From: Sarcocystis neurona
Lineage: Eukaryota; Apicomplexa; Conoidasida; Eucoccidiorida; Sarcocystidae
Assembly (NCBI GenBank): GCA_000727475.1
Contig: KL647313.1
Span: 1,035,665-1,099,664, forward strand
DNA length: 64,000 nt
Direction of reading: 5' to 3'
In this document: positions 1-12,850 of the stretch, in pieces
Layout of the letters: each line of letters starts with the position of its first letter
Numbering within the stretch: the first letter of the stretch is position 1
The notes under the pieces: generated by a model
The model's database searches: none
What the model was told of the DNA's origin: nothing
The model's input: the letters and a program-made list of their open reading frames with translations, nothing else
Translations under genes and position numbers: made by a program

Positions 1-3000
1 TGCTTTCGAACGGAGTTTTTGAGAGCCGAAATGGTACACCGGCTTCCTTGGTAAAGCAGGAGGCTTCTGCGCGTGTGCAGTCTTTCACTGGGGAGTCAGG
101 ACAACAAAAAGTATACAATGCTCGCAAGTACATGGTCTCACCGGGCGCTGCTTGTTCCGACAATCGCGGCTTCTGATACGCTGAATTTCTACCCAAGCCT
201 TCCTCCCTACGGGCCAGTCTCAGTGCAGGTATTTTTACTCCGTACCGTCGAATTATGCTCTGCTCGTACCCAGCGGCCTGTCAGAGTGCGCAGGCTGGCA
301 CCGTTGGCAACGAGACTGGTATCTGGAAGGCGTTCTGGCTCAATATGACAACGGATCTTCGACGCTCACCGTTGATGCGGACACGCACCCACGTCCACAA
401 GTCCATAGACGTAGACGCGACTCACATAGATTTGACGTGTTTGTGAGTAGCTCTCAAGAGACACTTAAACTCATATAAAAGTATGTACAGGTTTATTTGA
501 TGTAATGTATGCGCATCGCACATGGGTACGCCCACCATGTACTGCGTGGCTACACGCGTGTGTGGAGTGGTCGAAGGCTTGTACTCGCGTGTGTCTTCAT
601 GGTCAGCGCGCATGCTTTTACTTGCATGAGATGGCGACGATCTCACTGGTAACAGTGAGATAATTCGTGGAGGAGGACCACCAACTGCATTTTTCCTTCA
701 GAAACGGACCCCGCTGAATGTCTCGAAACTGTTTACCTGCGCTTTCTCCTCCGTACTTCGCAAGAGTGTGCGCCGTGTTACATTTTCCTTGCGCGCCGTC
801 GTGTTAGCGTGATTCGAGCTTCCTTTCTTGTGTACCATCCGTAGTTTCCCGGCTCCGCCAGCCTCCCCTGTGGACGTTTTTTCCAACAGGCACTTTCCAG
901 CATCCAGTAGCTCTCTCTTGTCCTTGTTCCTGCGTTTAGGAAGCACTTCTTGCCGTCCTCTGCCTCCTCTACGTCGTCACCGTTGTTCTTTCCGACCGGA
1001 GTCCTTGTTTGATTTTCGGCAGTGTCTGCCACATGGATATCGTGTGCCTTCCCTGTTCGCCCTCATCACCTCCTTCTGTTTTTGCATTCCATCTTTGATC
1101 CGGTCTGACAGTCCACATTCCACGATATCTCCTCGCTGCGCGAGCACCCGGTAGTTTTACGCCGCGACTCCACGACGGCTGCACGGCTGCTACACGCCTT
1201 ACAAATTTGGCCGAGGTGCTGCTTCAACACTGCCCCCTCTCTCTGCTGTACAGTGGAGTAACCCTTCTTCTGTTGCGTAGCGTCCGACTTCATACCGAGC
1301 CGTGTACTATGGACTGCAGTGCGCTTTGTCATGCGTACCCGGATTTCAGTCAACGTGAAGACATCAACAGTAGGAGGTAATAAGGTAGACTGACAACAAC
1401 CACTTGCTTCTGGCTGTGACAACTTGAGTAAAGTTACCCCTACGGTCGGAACCTTCTGTTCCCCTTCCCCCGCTGCTGCCTCTGAGGCAGCACTTTAACC
1501 CAGAGAAACGCCTACATTCTGTCCGCAGTAGAAATCTGACGCGGCTACGGCTTCTTTGCATAAATTGGCATACCCTTCTACGGGTGCGTGGGTATTACGA
1601 AGAACCTCGCACATACAGTGTACCGCGAGAATGCGTGGGGTGTCCTTTCGCCTCCTTTCTGCAGAAGAGATGGTGTTGCTGAACTACAGTTGTACTGCGT
1701 GCTAGTACTGTCCTGCTGTCTGTGAAAATTTGTACAAAGTAGATGAATTCCAGGAACAGAAGTAAATGGGTTGAGCACTTCTTGGTGGAGCTGAAGCGTC
1801 CCCTCTTCCTATATTCGCAAAAGAAAACTCCGATATGCTGAGATCCACCTGCATTTCCGCTTGCTAATTTGTGCGAGCTCTGCTTAAGAAATCTTGGTAG
1901 AGTGCCCGTCACTCAAGTGGGTAATCCTTTAGTGAGCACTCCTCACTTGAGGTATGCAGGCTGCAGCCTTTAGCCCGGTTTCTCTATCTTCCTCTCCTTC
2001 TATGAAGCGATCCGCAACGGCGCTGCGTTCCAGGTGTATCGACAGTCCCTGAGTCGTAAAAAACGTCTACGAGGATACGTTGTGCCGCTCTCTCTCCCAC
2101 TGACAACCTGTGGGGGCGGCCGACCACATTCACTATTTCCTGCATCCGTAAAATAGTTAGAGTTGATTCGCAACTTGTGGGTGTGTTCATGAGGCCCTGC
2201 GTGGTGTACTGCTTAACAGGCTAAAAAGTTGAATAGCGTGTGGCTAATACCAGTCACAAACAAGATCTCAGCTCTCTCTGTTTGCTCCTAAACACTCTAT
2301 TCTCTAGGTTTCCCGTCACCACTATATCCTGGCCGCGTCCTACTCACACCTGTGCATCCAACGGTATTACTTACGTGGACGTTGCCAGACACACGAGTGC
2401 TGTAGCTTTTTACGTGTGTTCATGAGTCCTAGCGCAGGTTCACACGTGTAGTGACGCCTCTTGCTGCTTCTGGGTGTGCGGGTAGTGGAAAGAAACATTG
2501 TGGAGGGCGGGCCATTTCTTCGTAGCGGGACGAAATACTTTCTCCCAGCAGCCACGTGGTTGCCGCTCTCGTGAAGTGATTTTCCCGTTGAGGACCGTCC
2601 GTCTCTTCAGACAGTTGCTGCTCCCCTCTTCGGCAGACAAAGTCCTTTCCCTGAGAAACAACCTGTGCGTGCGTCCGCCCATGCTTGTTGCACCGCACCG
2701 TATCCATCTCAACGTAACAGGAGATTTATACGAAGGGCCTGGATACATGCAGCTATTCTTCAGACCTCTGGTCGTTGTGTATGTGTAGATCTGTCTCTAT
2801 ATATCTCAACTGTCTGTGTGTCTACAGCTATAGTTGCGTCATTCTTCTCTTTTTACTTTCGTTGCTTTATGTGCATGCGTAGAGTTTTATCAATTTGCTT
2901 CCTCACATCTGGATTGTATCGCCCACCTTGTGCAACACATATTTCCCCTGCGGACAATATAGTACGTCTGTATATATGTGCGTATGTGTATTTCATACAC

Positions 3001-4083
3001 ACACGAACCTAATACACGCACAGGCCGTGTATGCATACATACTGTATATTCGCCCGCACTGTATCCTGCATGTACATTGGCCCCGTGCACATCGCTACTA
3101 TATATTTTTGTATCCGTGTGTCAGGCGGTCGTGTAAACAGTTCCCCTGCCACACTTTCTTTTGTAAAACGTCAGAACATTCCGCACTGCCGTGGTGTCCC
3201 CTCGCCTTTGCCAGCAGCATTTTCGTGGAAGTTCGTGTACTTCGCGTACACACCAGGCTGTATAGAAGTCCTTTTTTGTGCTGTCGCCGCTCTTCACAGA
3301 AGTCTACCTACCTTCTGTCTCGTACCTTGTCTCTGTTTCCCCCGCACAAGGGGAAAACATCCCTGCGTTCTTGCAAGTGTCTTACGGAATGCGTACTCCA
3401 ACGCTCCGAGCCCTTGTACGCCCCCGCGTCTGTCGGGCACTGCGTTTAGGGAGGTCTTGCAGGCATTGATTTTAGCTGAAAGCTCGCCGCTTTTTCGTCA
3501 AGCCCATCACCTTTCCTTTTGGTCGATGTATGCAGCAGCTTTCCGTCTGTAACTTCTCGCAGCTGTTCCCCACTACGTTTGCCTGTGCTGTGCAAAACCG
3601 TCACGTCGTCCCAGTATTTTGGCTCTTTGCACTGACAATTGTTGCGGCTGAGGCCTGACGCCGCGATTTACATTTGCAGTATCCGTCTTTCGCCTTCAAG
3701 TGTACGTACACCCCAGGCGTACAACGGCATGCGTGCGCCGTGTCTCAGCGTCTTTTCCTCTTTCGTTAGACGGCAGATGTGGGCAGGCAGCTTGAGGGGC
3801 TTCTTGACCTCAGTCTCAACCCTGCCTTATAGAGCGTTTCCACCGCCCGGGTCTTTGGCAGGCTTCGTCTACTTTCGCTTGCGTGAACAGCTTGATAGGT
3901 CCACCACCTTTCTTTGTCCAGCAGTTCTTTGTCGGTCTGGCTAACCGCGCGCATCGCTACATCTGTGTGGAGATTCTGTGGCTGCGCGTGTCGTTTTTCC
4001 GCGTTTCGGAGTCGTCTGCCGCGGTTTTCCTCCATTTTTCCTCGAGGCCCAATTTTTCTGCGTGTTCCGCGCAACTCGAAATT
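1..4083. other. Repeat-poor intergenic stretch, no gene recognised
   Basis: No open frame here resembles a protein family I know. Frames reach 184 codons but overlap each other on both strands and show no conserved motif. Pyrimidine-rich patches (for example 840-1,160 and 3,140-3,480) resemble untranslated or intronic DNA. Two GTAC-containing palindromic elements lie at 3,235-3,251 and 3,699-3,712. The end of a gene entering from the left could be present but cannot be shown. Confidence 0.5.
3699..3712 (+). promoter_or_regulatory. Copy of recurrent palindrome GGTGTACGTACACC (13/14 match)
   Basis: The sequence is AGTGTACGTACACC, with the core TGTACGTACA at 3,701-3,710, followed by CCAGG. It lies 385 bases before the AP-4 sigma start codon. 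A spaced relative, GTGTAC-5 nt-GTACAC, sits at 3,235-3,251. A regulatory role is inference only: the sequence shows recurrence, not function. Confidence 0.35.
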
Positions 4084-5457
4084 ATGATAAAATTCATCTT
4101 GATGGTCAACAAGCAGGGCCAGACGCGGCTCTCGCAGTACTACGACTTTCTCCCCATTCCCGAGCGCGTGACGCTCGAAGGGGAGCTCATTCGCAAATGC
4201 CTAAGCAGAGCAGAGGGACACTGCCCTTTTCTGCAGTATCGCCAGTATAATGTTGTCTACAGGCGGTGAGGAAAACAAACAGGGGAAGACACATCCACAC
4301 GCAGAGACACAAACGCACAGGCGCACAGGAGTGCACGGGCAGGCACGCATAGGCGTGCACGAGGATAGCAAACACACAGAAAATTTTTCTTGTCACGCGT
4401 GAGTAATAAGGTGAGTAATGAAGGTGACGAATGAAGGAGAGAGAGGCCTACGCGATTAGGTCATGAACTGCTTTTGTGGGGGTTCGGTGGCGTTCGGGCT
4501 GCGCGAGCTGGCGACAACTGTGAGGGGTATACGGGCCGCATATACCGTATTGACATTTCAAAAGGAAAAGTAGTGGTTGCTGGGATGACCGATGTGGCTG
4601 ACTGTGTGTGTATGAGAATCGACGACCAACGCGTACACGTTTTTATCTTTTTATCCTACTCTGTATGTATGTATATATATATGTATATGTAGGTGTATAT
4701 CCACCGTGAACTTGAGGTAGGCCTGCGTACGTTCCCAGAGGTCTTCTTCCCATGTAAGCAGACAGAAGTCCGGTTCTGGATTTGTGCCGTGGTTTTCCGT
4801 GTACGACTGTAGCGATTCAGGATCGTCTACGTCTATTTAGATAATGTTTCTCGCCATCACTTGGCCTGTTACTTTTTCTACCTGTCGCGCTGCCGATACA
4901 CCTGTTTGTGTGAGTACCTGCCTATTAGTCTCCGTCTCTGTCTGTCGAGTGACGCAGCTCTTTTTTTTCTGTGTACTTCACTATGCGTATTCCAGCCTGT
5001 CTACCTGTCTTTGAACTTCTCTTATGCCTGTGGAGTCTTCCTTCTACTTGAGAGCAATCTGTCTACTTGTAGATTGCAGTGTACGTTCTCGTCCCTCTGT
5101 TTATAAGCGATCTTACACGAGACGCCACAAGTTTGTGCACCTGTGCACCTGTGTGCGTTTTTGTGTGTTGCGCTGATGTTGTTGTCTGCTTATCTCGACA
5201 GCTACGCGAGCCTCTACTTTATAGTGGGGGTGAAAGACGAGGAGGTTAACGAGCTGGCAATTCTGGAGTTCATCCACTGCTTTGTCGAGACGCTGGATAA
5301 ATTTTTTGAAAATGTTTGCGAACTGGATATCATGTTTCATTTGGAGAAAGCCCATTTCATCCTGGACGAAATGGTGATGGATGGCTGTATTGTGGAAACC
5401 AACCGGGCAAATGTTCTTGCGCCCATCTACATGATGGATATTGGCTCCAGTTCGTAG
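4084..5457 (+). CDS. AP4S1: AP-4 complex subunit sigma (two exons, complete)
   Basis: This is the small (sigma) chain of the AP-4 clathrin-independent adaptor complex, which sorts cargo at the trans-Golgi network and endosomes. Exon 1 is 4,084-4,265. The intron of 936 bases (GTGAGG...CGACAG, phase 2) contains no gene. Exon 2 is 5,202-5,457. Together they give 145 residues, close to the 144 of human AP4S1. The start [20 protein letters not shown] and the blocks [33 protein letters not shown] and [14 protein letters not shown] follow the sigma longin fold along its whole length. They fit AP-4 better than AP-1, AP-2 or AP-3: the [16 protein letters not shown] opening and GCIVETNR are AP-4-like. 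An in-frame ATG at 3,883 would add 67 unconserved residues, so 4,084 was chosen. Other complex subunits are not in the window. No sign of disruption. Confidence 0.93.
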
Positions 5458-8400
5458 AATAGTTCCCCGCCGCCCGGGCACGCTTTGTTTTTTTTAAAAA
5501 AAGCCACTTCTCCGGACATTCGGGTTCTTACGAACAACAAATGAACCGTTAATTCGTCTTTTTGTCAATGCAAGAATGCTGGCTGGCACTCCCATAGAAA
5601 CAAGTCGCTCCAGGGGCCGCGTGCGCCGTGAACGGCGTGGCTACATACACAGGAGCACCAATGCGAGCAGCGCTCTGCGTCTCCTTTTTTCCGTGAAATC
5701 AAAAATGGGGTAGTCCATCTATCATTTGTCAAGTTATACTCTTACACATAACTACTCCTACTGTCGACGTTTCGTGTTTGCGTAACGGGGTGTGTACGAA
5801 TCACCACATTTAAGTGGGCGCACGCACCCGTCATCTCCTCACACGGTTGGTGAAAGTCCCGTCAAAAAAGGGACTTCAAACTACTGCACATGTGTCCGCC
5901 ACGATAAAATCCCTTCGAAGGCGATATCTAGGACGCATTTCAAAGTCGACTCGAAAGGGATGAATTTCTCTAAAAGCTCCTTGGGCCTCCTTTCTTTTGG
6001 CAAGACAGTTTACACTCGAACAACAAGCAAATAGAACAAGTCCCCTGCCAGCGCAAATTAGCCAGTAAACATTCCCGGTTGGTGAGGAAGTTGGCGAAGA
6101 AAAGCGTCTAATCTGCCCGCAAATAATCTCTCAAGGCATTTGTGCCAAAAGGAACTGCACTCCAACTGTACTCGCGATGGTTGTTTCACCGAGGTCTTCC
6201 ATAGAAGGAAAACCTGAGCGACGTGGCTTCCTTCACCGGCAGAATTTTTTTATGTGTTCTTCCGGTCAATGTGGTTACCCTGCGTCATCGAAAATGAGTA
6301 CACCAGCTCGTTTCGCTTATAACGATTCGCTTTCTGCGAAAGTATGCAAGCGCAGGTTAAGCGGTAGAAAGGGCCACGACCGAAATAGATGTCTACCATC
6401 CGAGTGTGCTGCCCACTGACACATGAAGACAAGTGCATCAGAAGGAACTCTAGCGATGTGGTAGTAGAGCAGCGACTTGCCCACACATCACCCCATGTAG
6501 TACACATAGACGCACGTGCGTACGCGTATGGACACGAAGTCCTTTTCTCTTCTCTTCCGAGAAGTGTGAATGTACGACGTCCAAATGCGTTCTACGGATC
6601 ACTTGCTCAATAGTCATAATGACGGCACGTTCGGCTGACATAACATGTGGGAAAAATGTGTAGGGCGCGACACAACCACTAGCGATGACGGTGAGAGCTG
6701 CGGGCACTCCACTGAACGACGAGGACTGCGCTACGTAACGCGGACGTTACAACGGATCTCCCAAAATACCTGTTGGGGCGCTAATGTCAGGGCCGGAATT
6801 AAATACTCATGGCCCTCAGTTACCTGTACTCTGTCCGAAGTCAGGCAGCTTGTTTGCCGTGTGATATGACTGCAAATCGTGTAACGTGTAGCTGTAGACA
6901 CCCCGTGTCCAGCCGGGCCACCGTAGCAAATGTATAAGCAACGATGCTTGCCAGCGCTGGGGTGGCGCCAACGTGTGCGTGCATCTGTAAAACGTAAGTA
7001 CACTGACAGATGACTTACGGTGCAAGTGTGCTGCGCATCTGGAAGTCATGCACCCAAACCCTTCGTACATGTGTTTCGACTGGCGCTGTGATCTCCAAGA
7101 AGCGCCTGTCTATTAAGGTCCACACACCGCCAGAAACAGTCCACAGTTTGGTCTGAACTATCTCGTATTTTCAAGTGGGTATCTCTATATTTAGGAGAGT
7201 GTCAATTGCATCTGTAGGTCACTCGCGGGGGCATGCACCGGAGTATCGTCGCTGCAGGCCTCCTTAGTAGGCCAGCCCCGGCCTACAGCGGCTGTTCAGC
7301 GGATCTTCGTTAGCCGAGATAGCATGCGTCTTGGTTCATTGCATGTTTGAGGGCAGGGCTACTTTCGTGTATTCCTCTACATGTTTTCCTCAGTATCTGT
7401 TTCGAAAGAGTGAAGACGACGTGGCCAGCGAGCCTGCCGTGCCACAGGCGGTCGCGGCGGCGTTTGTCTACACGTGGCAGAGTTTGTATATCTCCGCATG
7501 GTTTCGCTGTACTGGATACGCGACGTCTTTCGTAGAAAGAAATGTGTGATTTTGAGGTGGTCTCATGGAGATCAGCTGCTCCCAAGTTTATGGGAGCATA
7601 ACCGCAATACAGGGAGATGGCAAGGTGTTCAAGGCGGCCAAGCCTGGCAGCTAGCCGCAGCGAGTGTACACTTCTTACCCGTACTCCTCTCGACGGTGCA
7701 CGCACTCCGTGCTTTCCTACTGATCGCAGAACCTTCGATACTGGATTTTATTCTATCCGTCGCATCTTCTACACTTTCCTGGAAACGTACACGTGTATCT
7801 GCAGAGGAACTGATGCGCCTACCACGTACTGGCACCGCTTTCTTCCGGCCTCCACTATAGAGGGTACATGTTAAAATTCAGTTCGTCTGCAGCGACCTCA
7901 TGTATCTCTGCAGTCCCTATTTACATTTTGTTCCGCTGCCAGTTGGAAGCTAACAACATTAAACTTGCTCTGCACTTGTTCAGTCTTCATGTAGCTCGTC
8001 GATTCTTTTTCTCCTAGCTAGACATTCACCACTCAGTAACTATGTCAGCTTCGCCCCCTTGGAATGCGTCATTTGTGAATTAGAAGTACTGCGGTGTAAG
8101 TGTGGAGATTGTCGCCGCCCACCCTCTTTGAACGGTTTGCTTTTCTGCCTCTGTCGATGACGCTCTCTCCACAAAAGCACAATTTCTCTGCCTGTGTCGT
8201 AATTTTTATAGTAAAAGTGACGTGGATTGTGAAGCAAAGCTTTGCTTATACCGTAGATTTCCCGCTGCTGTTGTTATTCTCTCGTCGAAGTAGTATTCTC
8301 GCGAAAAATCTGCTGCACCACAATCTAATCCTTCCAGTTTATAATCCCTCGTCTCGTTTTGCGTGAGCGTCAGCTCCCACCAACCAAGCGAAATGTACTG

Positions 8401-9591
8401 GCCATTGTTCTCTGTGCGACGATATCTGTTTCCCTCTCTAGTCCAAAAGGTCATTGAATAGTATCTGCGGTTTCAAGCCGTCTGCCTCCTACACGCACGT
8501 CCGTGCTCCTGCGCACATTACGGACAATAAATTACGTACGACACGGATTATTTTCGTCGCAACCGTTGCAGCTTCGACACTTCCACTCAGCGATACTTCC
8601 TTTCTTACAGTGTTGCCCGCACAACGTATATTTTTCAGATTGTTCCTTTTTCTTGATGGTGTCGCACTTGCAGGTTAGCCACTTCATGTCCTTACTTGTA
8701 TGTAGCAGACAGTTTGACTTTTTAGCTCTCCTTTTCGCCTCACGTGACTTGTTTTTCTACTTTCCAGCTCTCTCCACTTGCTTCCGTTGCAGCATCTTCC
8801 TAGTCTTCAACCGTTGTTGTTTTCCCCTTTCCAACTTGGAACTCCAGAGTTCACATCGAGCAGTCCAGAATTCGTCGCGAGTTTCGGAAGGTTTCGTGTG
8901 GTTTCATGCGGTCATAATTGGTGGAAGTTCTGTTTGTTCCTCCGGTACGTCAAAGAGTGACCTTGTTTAAGTTCTTTTCTTGTGCTTCAGTTTAGTTTCG
9001 CCGTCGTTCATTTGGACTCAAATTGAATTTAATTCTTACACAGTCTTCCTGGAGAAAATTGTTCCGCAAGAAAGGCTGACTTTCCCTTTTTCCCAAGAAG
9101 CCTCATCTGCCCACTGGACACGTGTGGCAGTACATGCGATAGAGGGCGCCACAAGTGCTTCTGACCGAAATTTACACCTAGGCGAGATACTTTCAAACGA
9201 AATCTGTGCTCCTCCCCTGGCAGAAACTTACATAGCTGCTCAGGTGCACGTCACACACGTGACCCAGTTTTGCGGGCCATCAACGTTCCTCTTCCCCGCA
9301 GCAAAACGTGCGGCTTCTTCTGTTGCTGCTGCACACAACTCGGGGCAGCCAACCTTCCACACGTCCTTAATCTCCTCAAGACGACCAGTCCTGGGAAAGA
9401 AAATGAACCTCCGCGCAGCCGAGAGGAAACATTTTTTTGTGTTTTCGTATACCTGGAAGCAAAGAACGCGTCCCCAAAGGATCAGGGTATGTCTGCGCGG
9501 CTCCCTGCTCAGCTTTCACTAGACGAAGATGCGTTCCCTCGTCAAAGAAGCGGCGTTCTTTCTTCTCTTCCCTTCTCCTTCAGGAGGTAAA
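5458..9591. other. Repeat-poor stretch, no gene recognised
   Basis: No frame shows a known family or convincing exon structure. The longest plus-strand frames (8,503-8,970 and 8,980-9,522) lie in pyrimidine-rich DNA. A plus-strand frame at 9,270-9,590 (106 codons) has a mixed, protein-like composition (GKENEPPRSREE, LDEDAFPRQRS) but ends just before the candidate start codon at 9,592 and could be a leader. A short minus-strand frame at 698-946 to the left is similarly unplaced. Nothing here is claimed as a gene. Confidence 0.4.
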
Positions 9592-11679
9592 ATGGCCGCA
9601 GGTAAGGCTCACTAGCGGCGCCACGTGGTGACGCGCCCGAATATTTGTGCTGCTTTCTGCACTGGCAAGTAGACCGCCGACTGCCGCGGCCCGACAAGTG
9701 TTTTTAGCTGGCGCTGCCGTGGGCAAGTGGGTGCTATTAGGAACCGAAGAAAAGAAACGTCACTACATCGCGCGGAAGGTGGACGTGTGCTTGTCCTACT
9801 TTGAAAATAGGCGATAGCCCCTACACCGTCTCTCCGTCCGTGTCCTTTTAAACGAAACTGCTCTCTTTCTTCGTCAACGTTTCGTGTCTTGTCTCCTTCG
9901 CCTGCCCTTCCAGGAGCTGCTGCGTTGCTCTCAGTAGTCGCGGACCGCTCGTAGGCGAAGACAGTGTGACACATTTCAAGGGAGTATAGCGCCGTACACT
10001 TCTCTCTTGCTCTAACTTTTCCGAGACGAGCCAGTCCACTCGTTCGAAGTAGACTTGCAGACTACGGCTGCGCGCTGCAATTTGTTCCGTTCTTTCGAAC
10101 GTAAGCGTCTATTTCAGCACGCGCGTTCGTGCAGGGAGCGGCACGATTTGATCCGTGCTTGCGTTCTCCGTAGCAGTGGGAGAATTTGTGTATCACTGCA
10201 GCCCACTTGAGATTTTTGCGAGCAGTGACAAGATGAGATTGTCTTTTTCTGTAGCAGCTTCACCCCCAAGGATAGACGCCTGCGGCTGCGTGCCTGCAGC
10301 TGCGAGACGCACGAGGGAACTTGCCTTCCTCTCTGCCCTGCTGTGCTGCACGGGGGAAGTTGCTCTCGGTTCAGCTAAAGCCCTGCGCTGCAGTGGTCTA
10401 CAGCAGTGCATTTGTATAATTACGTGTCCCTCTCCGTGTGCAAGTATACACATACGTTGTGTACTTATTGATGCTTTCGATATCATGAATGAGCCGGGAG
10501 TGGTGTCCCGTTGTGCCGCGCGGCGCGAGACTACAGCAGAGGCTGCCTTTCGCAAAGGTAGCGGCACCCTCTCCACAAAAAGAGCGGGAGATCCGCTGGT
10601 TGCTTTCTGTCCATCCATCTTTTCAGCGAAGGGGGAGGGAGGAGCGTGGAGTTACCCAGAAGAGAAGAGTTTCAGTAGTTCGCGCTGTGTGCGTCTCGTT
10701 GTGATGGCGGGCTGTGTGCCGGTGCGAGCAGCTCCCCCGCGCGCGCGTGTATTCGTAGAGAGGTATTTGTTCATCAAAAGACACGGACCATATTGAAGTC
10801 TTTGAGTGGCTGTGGGTATGGAGAGAAGTGCTTCTGTTGTGCGGCTAAAAAAAGGCGAGGTCGTATCAAACTCTTTTTTTGACCTCTGTGTCGTCGCTCT
10901 CCGTCTCTGTCTCTGTATGTGTCTGTTTTCTCTGTCTCTGTGTGTGTGTGTCCCTCTGTGATCCCCCCTGTCTACACACTTTTTACTGGCCGTAGTACAA
11001 GAAACCCCTGCCGTGGGCGTCCCACGCCCCTTCGCGTTGATTAGCCGTGGGCATGCTGCGGTGGCGCCGCTTCTACGGCCCTCACGTAGCGAGAAGACGC
11101 ATTCTCTTCACCCCGCACATCCACACAACAGAAGTTCAGGGGCCATCTTGTACTACGCACACACGTCTCACAGCCATGGTGGTGTGCAAGGAAAGGTGTT
11201 TATTTCTGTGGATATCTGTGTGTGGAGCTTGTAGGTGCGGATGAGATTGAGCGAGTGAACGTCGGTATAGGTTTTCCATCGTGCGTACTCTGGGAGGCAG
11301 ACCGCTACAACACGCGTACGACATTCATCCACGCGTACACAAATATTTGTGCATATACACGCGCATCAATACATACACATATATACGTATGTATGTATGT
11401 ATATGTGCTAGACCCAAAAGAGGTGGGAAAAAAGCTTGCTTTCTGGGCTTCGGGGACTCGTGGAGACGTTTGGCGCGGCGCCAAGCTGTTGCCATGTTTC
11501 CTCCTTCCGTCGGGTCGCCCGTTTCTTTCGGCAACAGATTGAAGATTTCATCATCTGCGTCTCTGCATCGGGCGCGACGCGCTGCACATACGCGTGTGGA
11601 CCTGGGTCTCGTTTCTGCATGCGTGTGTGGGTGGATCTACCTAGCATCCCAGAAGCTTTCCTTCGCAGAGATCACTCAC
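9592..11679 (+). CDS. Tentative 5' exons of the EGF-like gene
   Basis: Three possible exons join in matching phase. Exon 9,592-9,601 has ATG in an AAAATGG context and codes M-A-A plus one base before GTAAGG. Exon 10,996-11,195 follows a long CT-rich tract ending CCGTAG. Exon 11,538-11,679 follows TTTCGGCAACAG and contains Cys-rich residues such as EDFIICVSASGATRCTYACG. Splice phases are 1, 0, then 1. The last donor (CAC/GTAAAA, phase 1) fits the next exon only if the acceptor at 12,857/12,858 is used rather than 12,850/12,851. No signal peptide appears in this model. The 11,538 exon looks the most protein-like; the first two are weak. The 10,155-10,796 frame inside the first intron is not supported. 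Confidence 0.22.
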
Positions 11680-11772
11680 GTAAAAAAAGACAATTCTTCC
11701 CCGACTCTATCTCACCTGTCCTTTTCTCTCTGTCTGTCTCGGAACACGTGGGCGTGTTGTGTGGAGGTTTCT

Positions 11773-11786
11773 GCTGTACGTACACC
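11773..11786 (+). promoter_or_regulatory. Copy of recurrent palindrome (12/14 match)
   Basis: The sequence is GCTGTACGTACACC, with an exact core at 11,775-11,784, followed by CCGTGA. It lies between the candidate exons of the plus-strand EGF-like gene. Function unknown. Confidence 0.35.
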
Positions 11787-12850
11787 CCGTGATTCGTTGC
11801 GTTGTTGAGAAGCAGAGGGGCACCAGCAGGCGCCCGTCTGCGCGCCTCTCGGCGTCTCTCGACGTCTTCTCGTATCCTGTGAAGGCCGCAGCACGACACA
11901 AACAAGAAAAAGAATGCCAACTCCTGCTGTTTCTGCCCGTGCGTGCTGCCCCGTCGCATCCCAGTTTCCTCACCAGGCAAAACGCCGGCGTCTTTCTTGC
12001 TCCTGCGGCACTGCAACACATATCTGAGATGACGTAGGACGGGTCGGACGGTGGCCGCCTTGCAACAACCTACGATGCTGGGGCCTATCTGCGAAGCTCT
12101 GTGTTATTCCTGCAGTCTATCTTCGTATCGCTGCCCACTGCAGCTTTACACATGCCCAGTTCCTCTCCTGATTTCTGTGTATTCTCCGTCGTCGTCCAGG
12201 GTGTCGATGTATCGCTCTGCAGTGCTGTCGTCTTCTCTGTCCACGTCTTTTTCGTTGAGAATTTCATCTGCTTCTCTCTGTCTCCATCGCACTCTCTCTC
12301 TTTTTCCCTGGTTTGTCCTGTCCATCTTCTCCGTATATCCCTGCCAGACTCGGTTCCGGTCTCTCTGTCTCTCTCTCTGTGTTTCTGTGTAAACCGCGTG
12401 GCTGTCCCCGTAGCTTCCTGTCCCTCTCGCGTCGTGTCCCGTGCTGTTTCTTGTTCTCCTCTCGCATTCGACGGACAATTTCTCTTCTTCTCCTCTTTCT
12501 CTGTTCGTCTTCCTCCTCATGCAGACACACACACGCGTGCAGCAACCGTTTTCCTAGCCTTTTCTTTGGGGCCTTATGGACAGTGCGGCTGCTGAGGAAT
12601 GAAGATCTCCGTCGTTTGCTTCCCATCCTCTCCCTGCGGTTCTGCTATTTATTCTTTCCCCGGTGTTGCTGCAGCGCGTGCCTGGGGACAGCCTTTTCTT
12701 GCGCCGTCCTTTCCTCCGTTTGGGGCTGCCGTTTCTCTTTTCTTCGCGCGTCTGCTTCTTTTCCGTCCCTTTCCTTTCCGTCTTCCTCTCCGTTCCTCTC
12801 TACTCCTCTTCTTCTTGCTCTTCCTCGACCCCGGGGGCGGCACCCTGCAG

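Noticed and set aside
3883..4083. Upstream in-frame extension of AP-4 sigma from ATG 3,883
   Set aside because: The 67 added residues have no counterpart in the family, and the conserved protein begins exactly at 4,084.
4084..5457. AP-1, AP-2 or AP-3 sigma as the identity of the small adaptor subunit
   Set aside because: The [17 protein letters not shown] opening and GCIVETNR segment fit AP-4 sigma better than the MMRF/MIRF-type starts of the other classes.
10155..10796. 213-codon plus-strand frame and its 141-codon minus-strand counterpart
   Set aside because: Neither has a recognisable domain, splice context or conserved composition, and each could be the shadow of the other. Not annotated as a gene.
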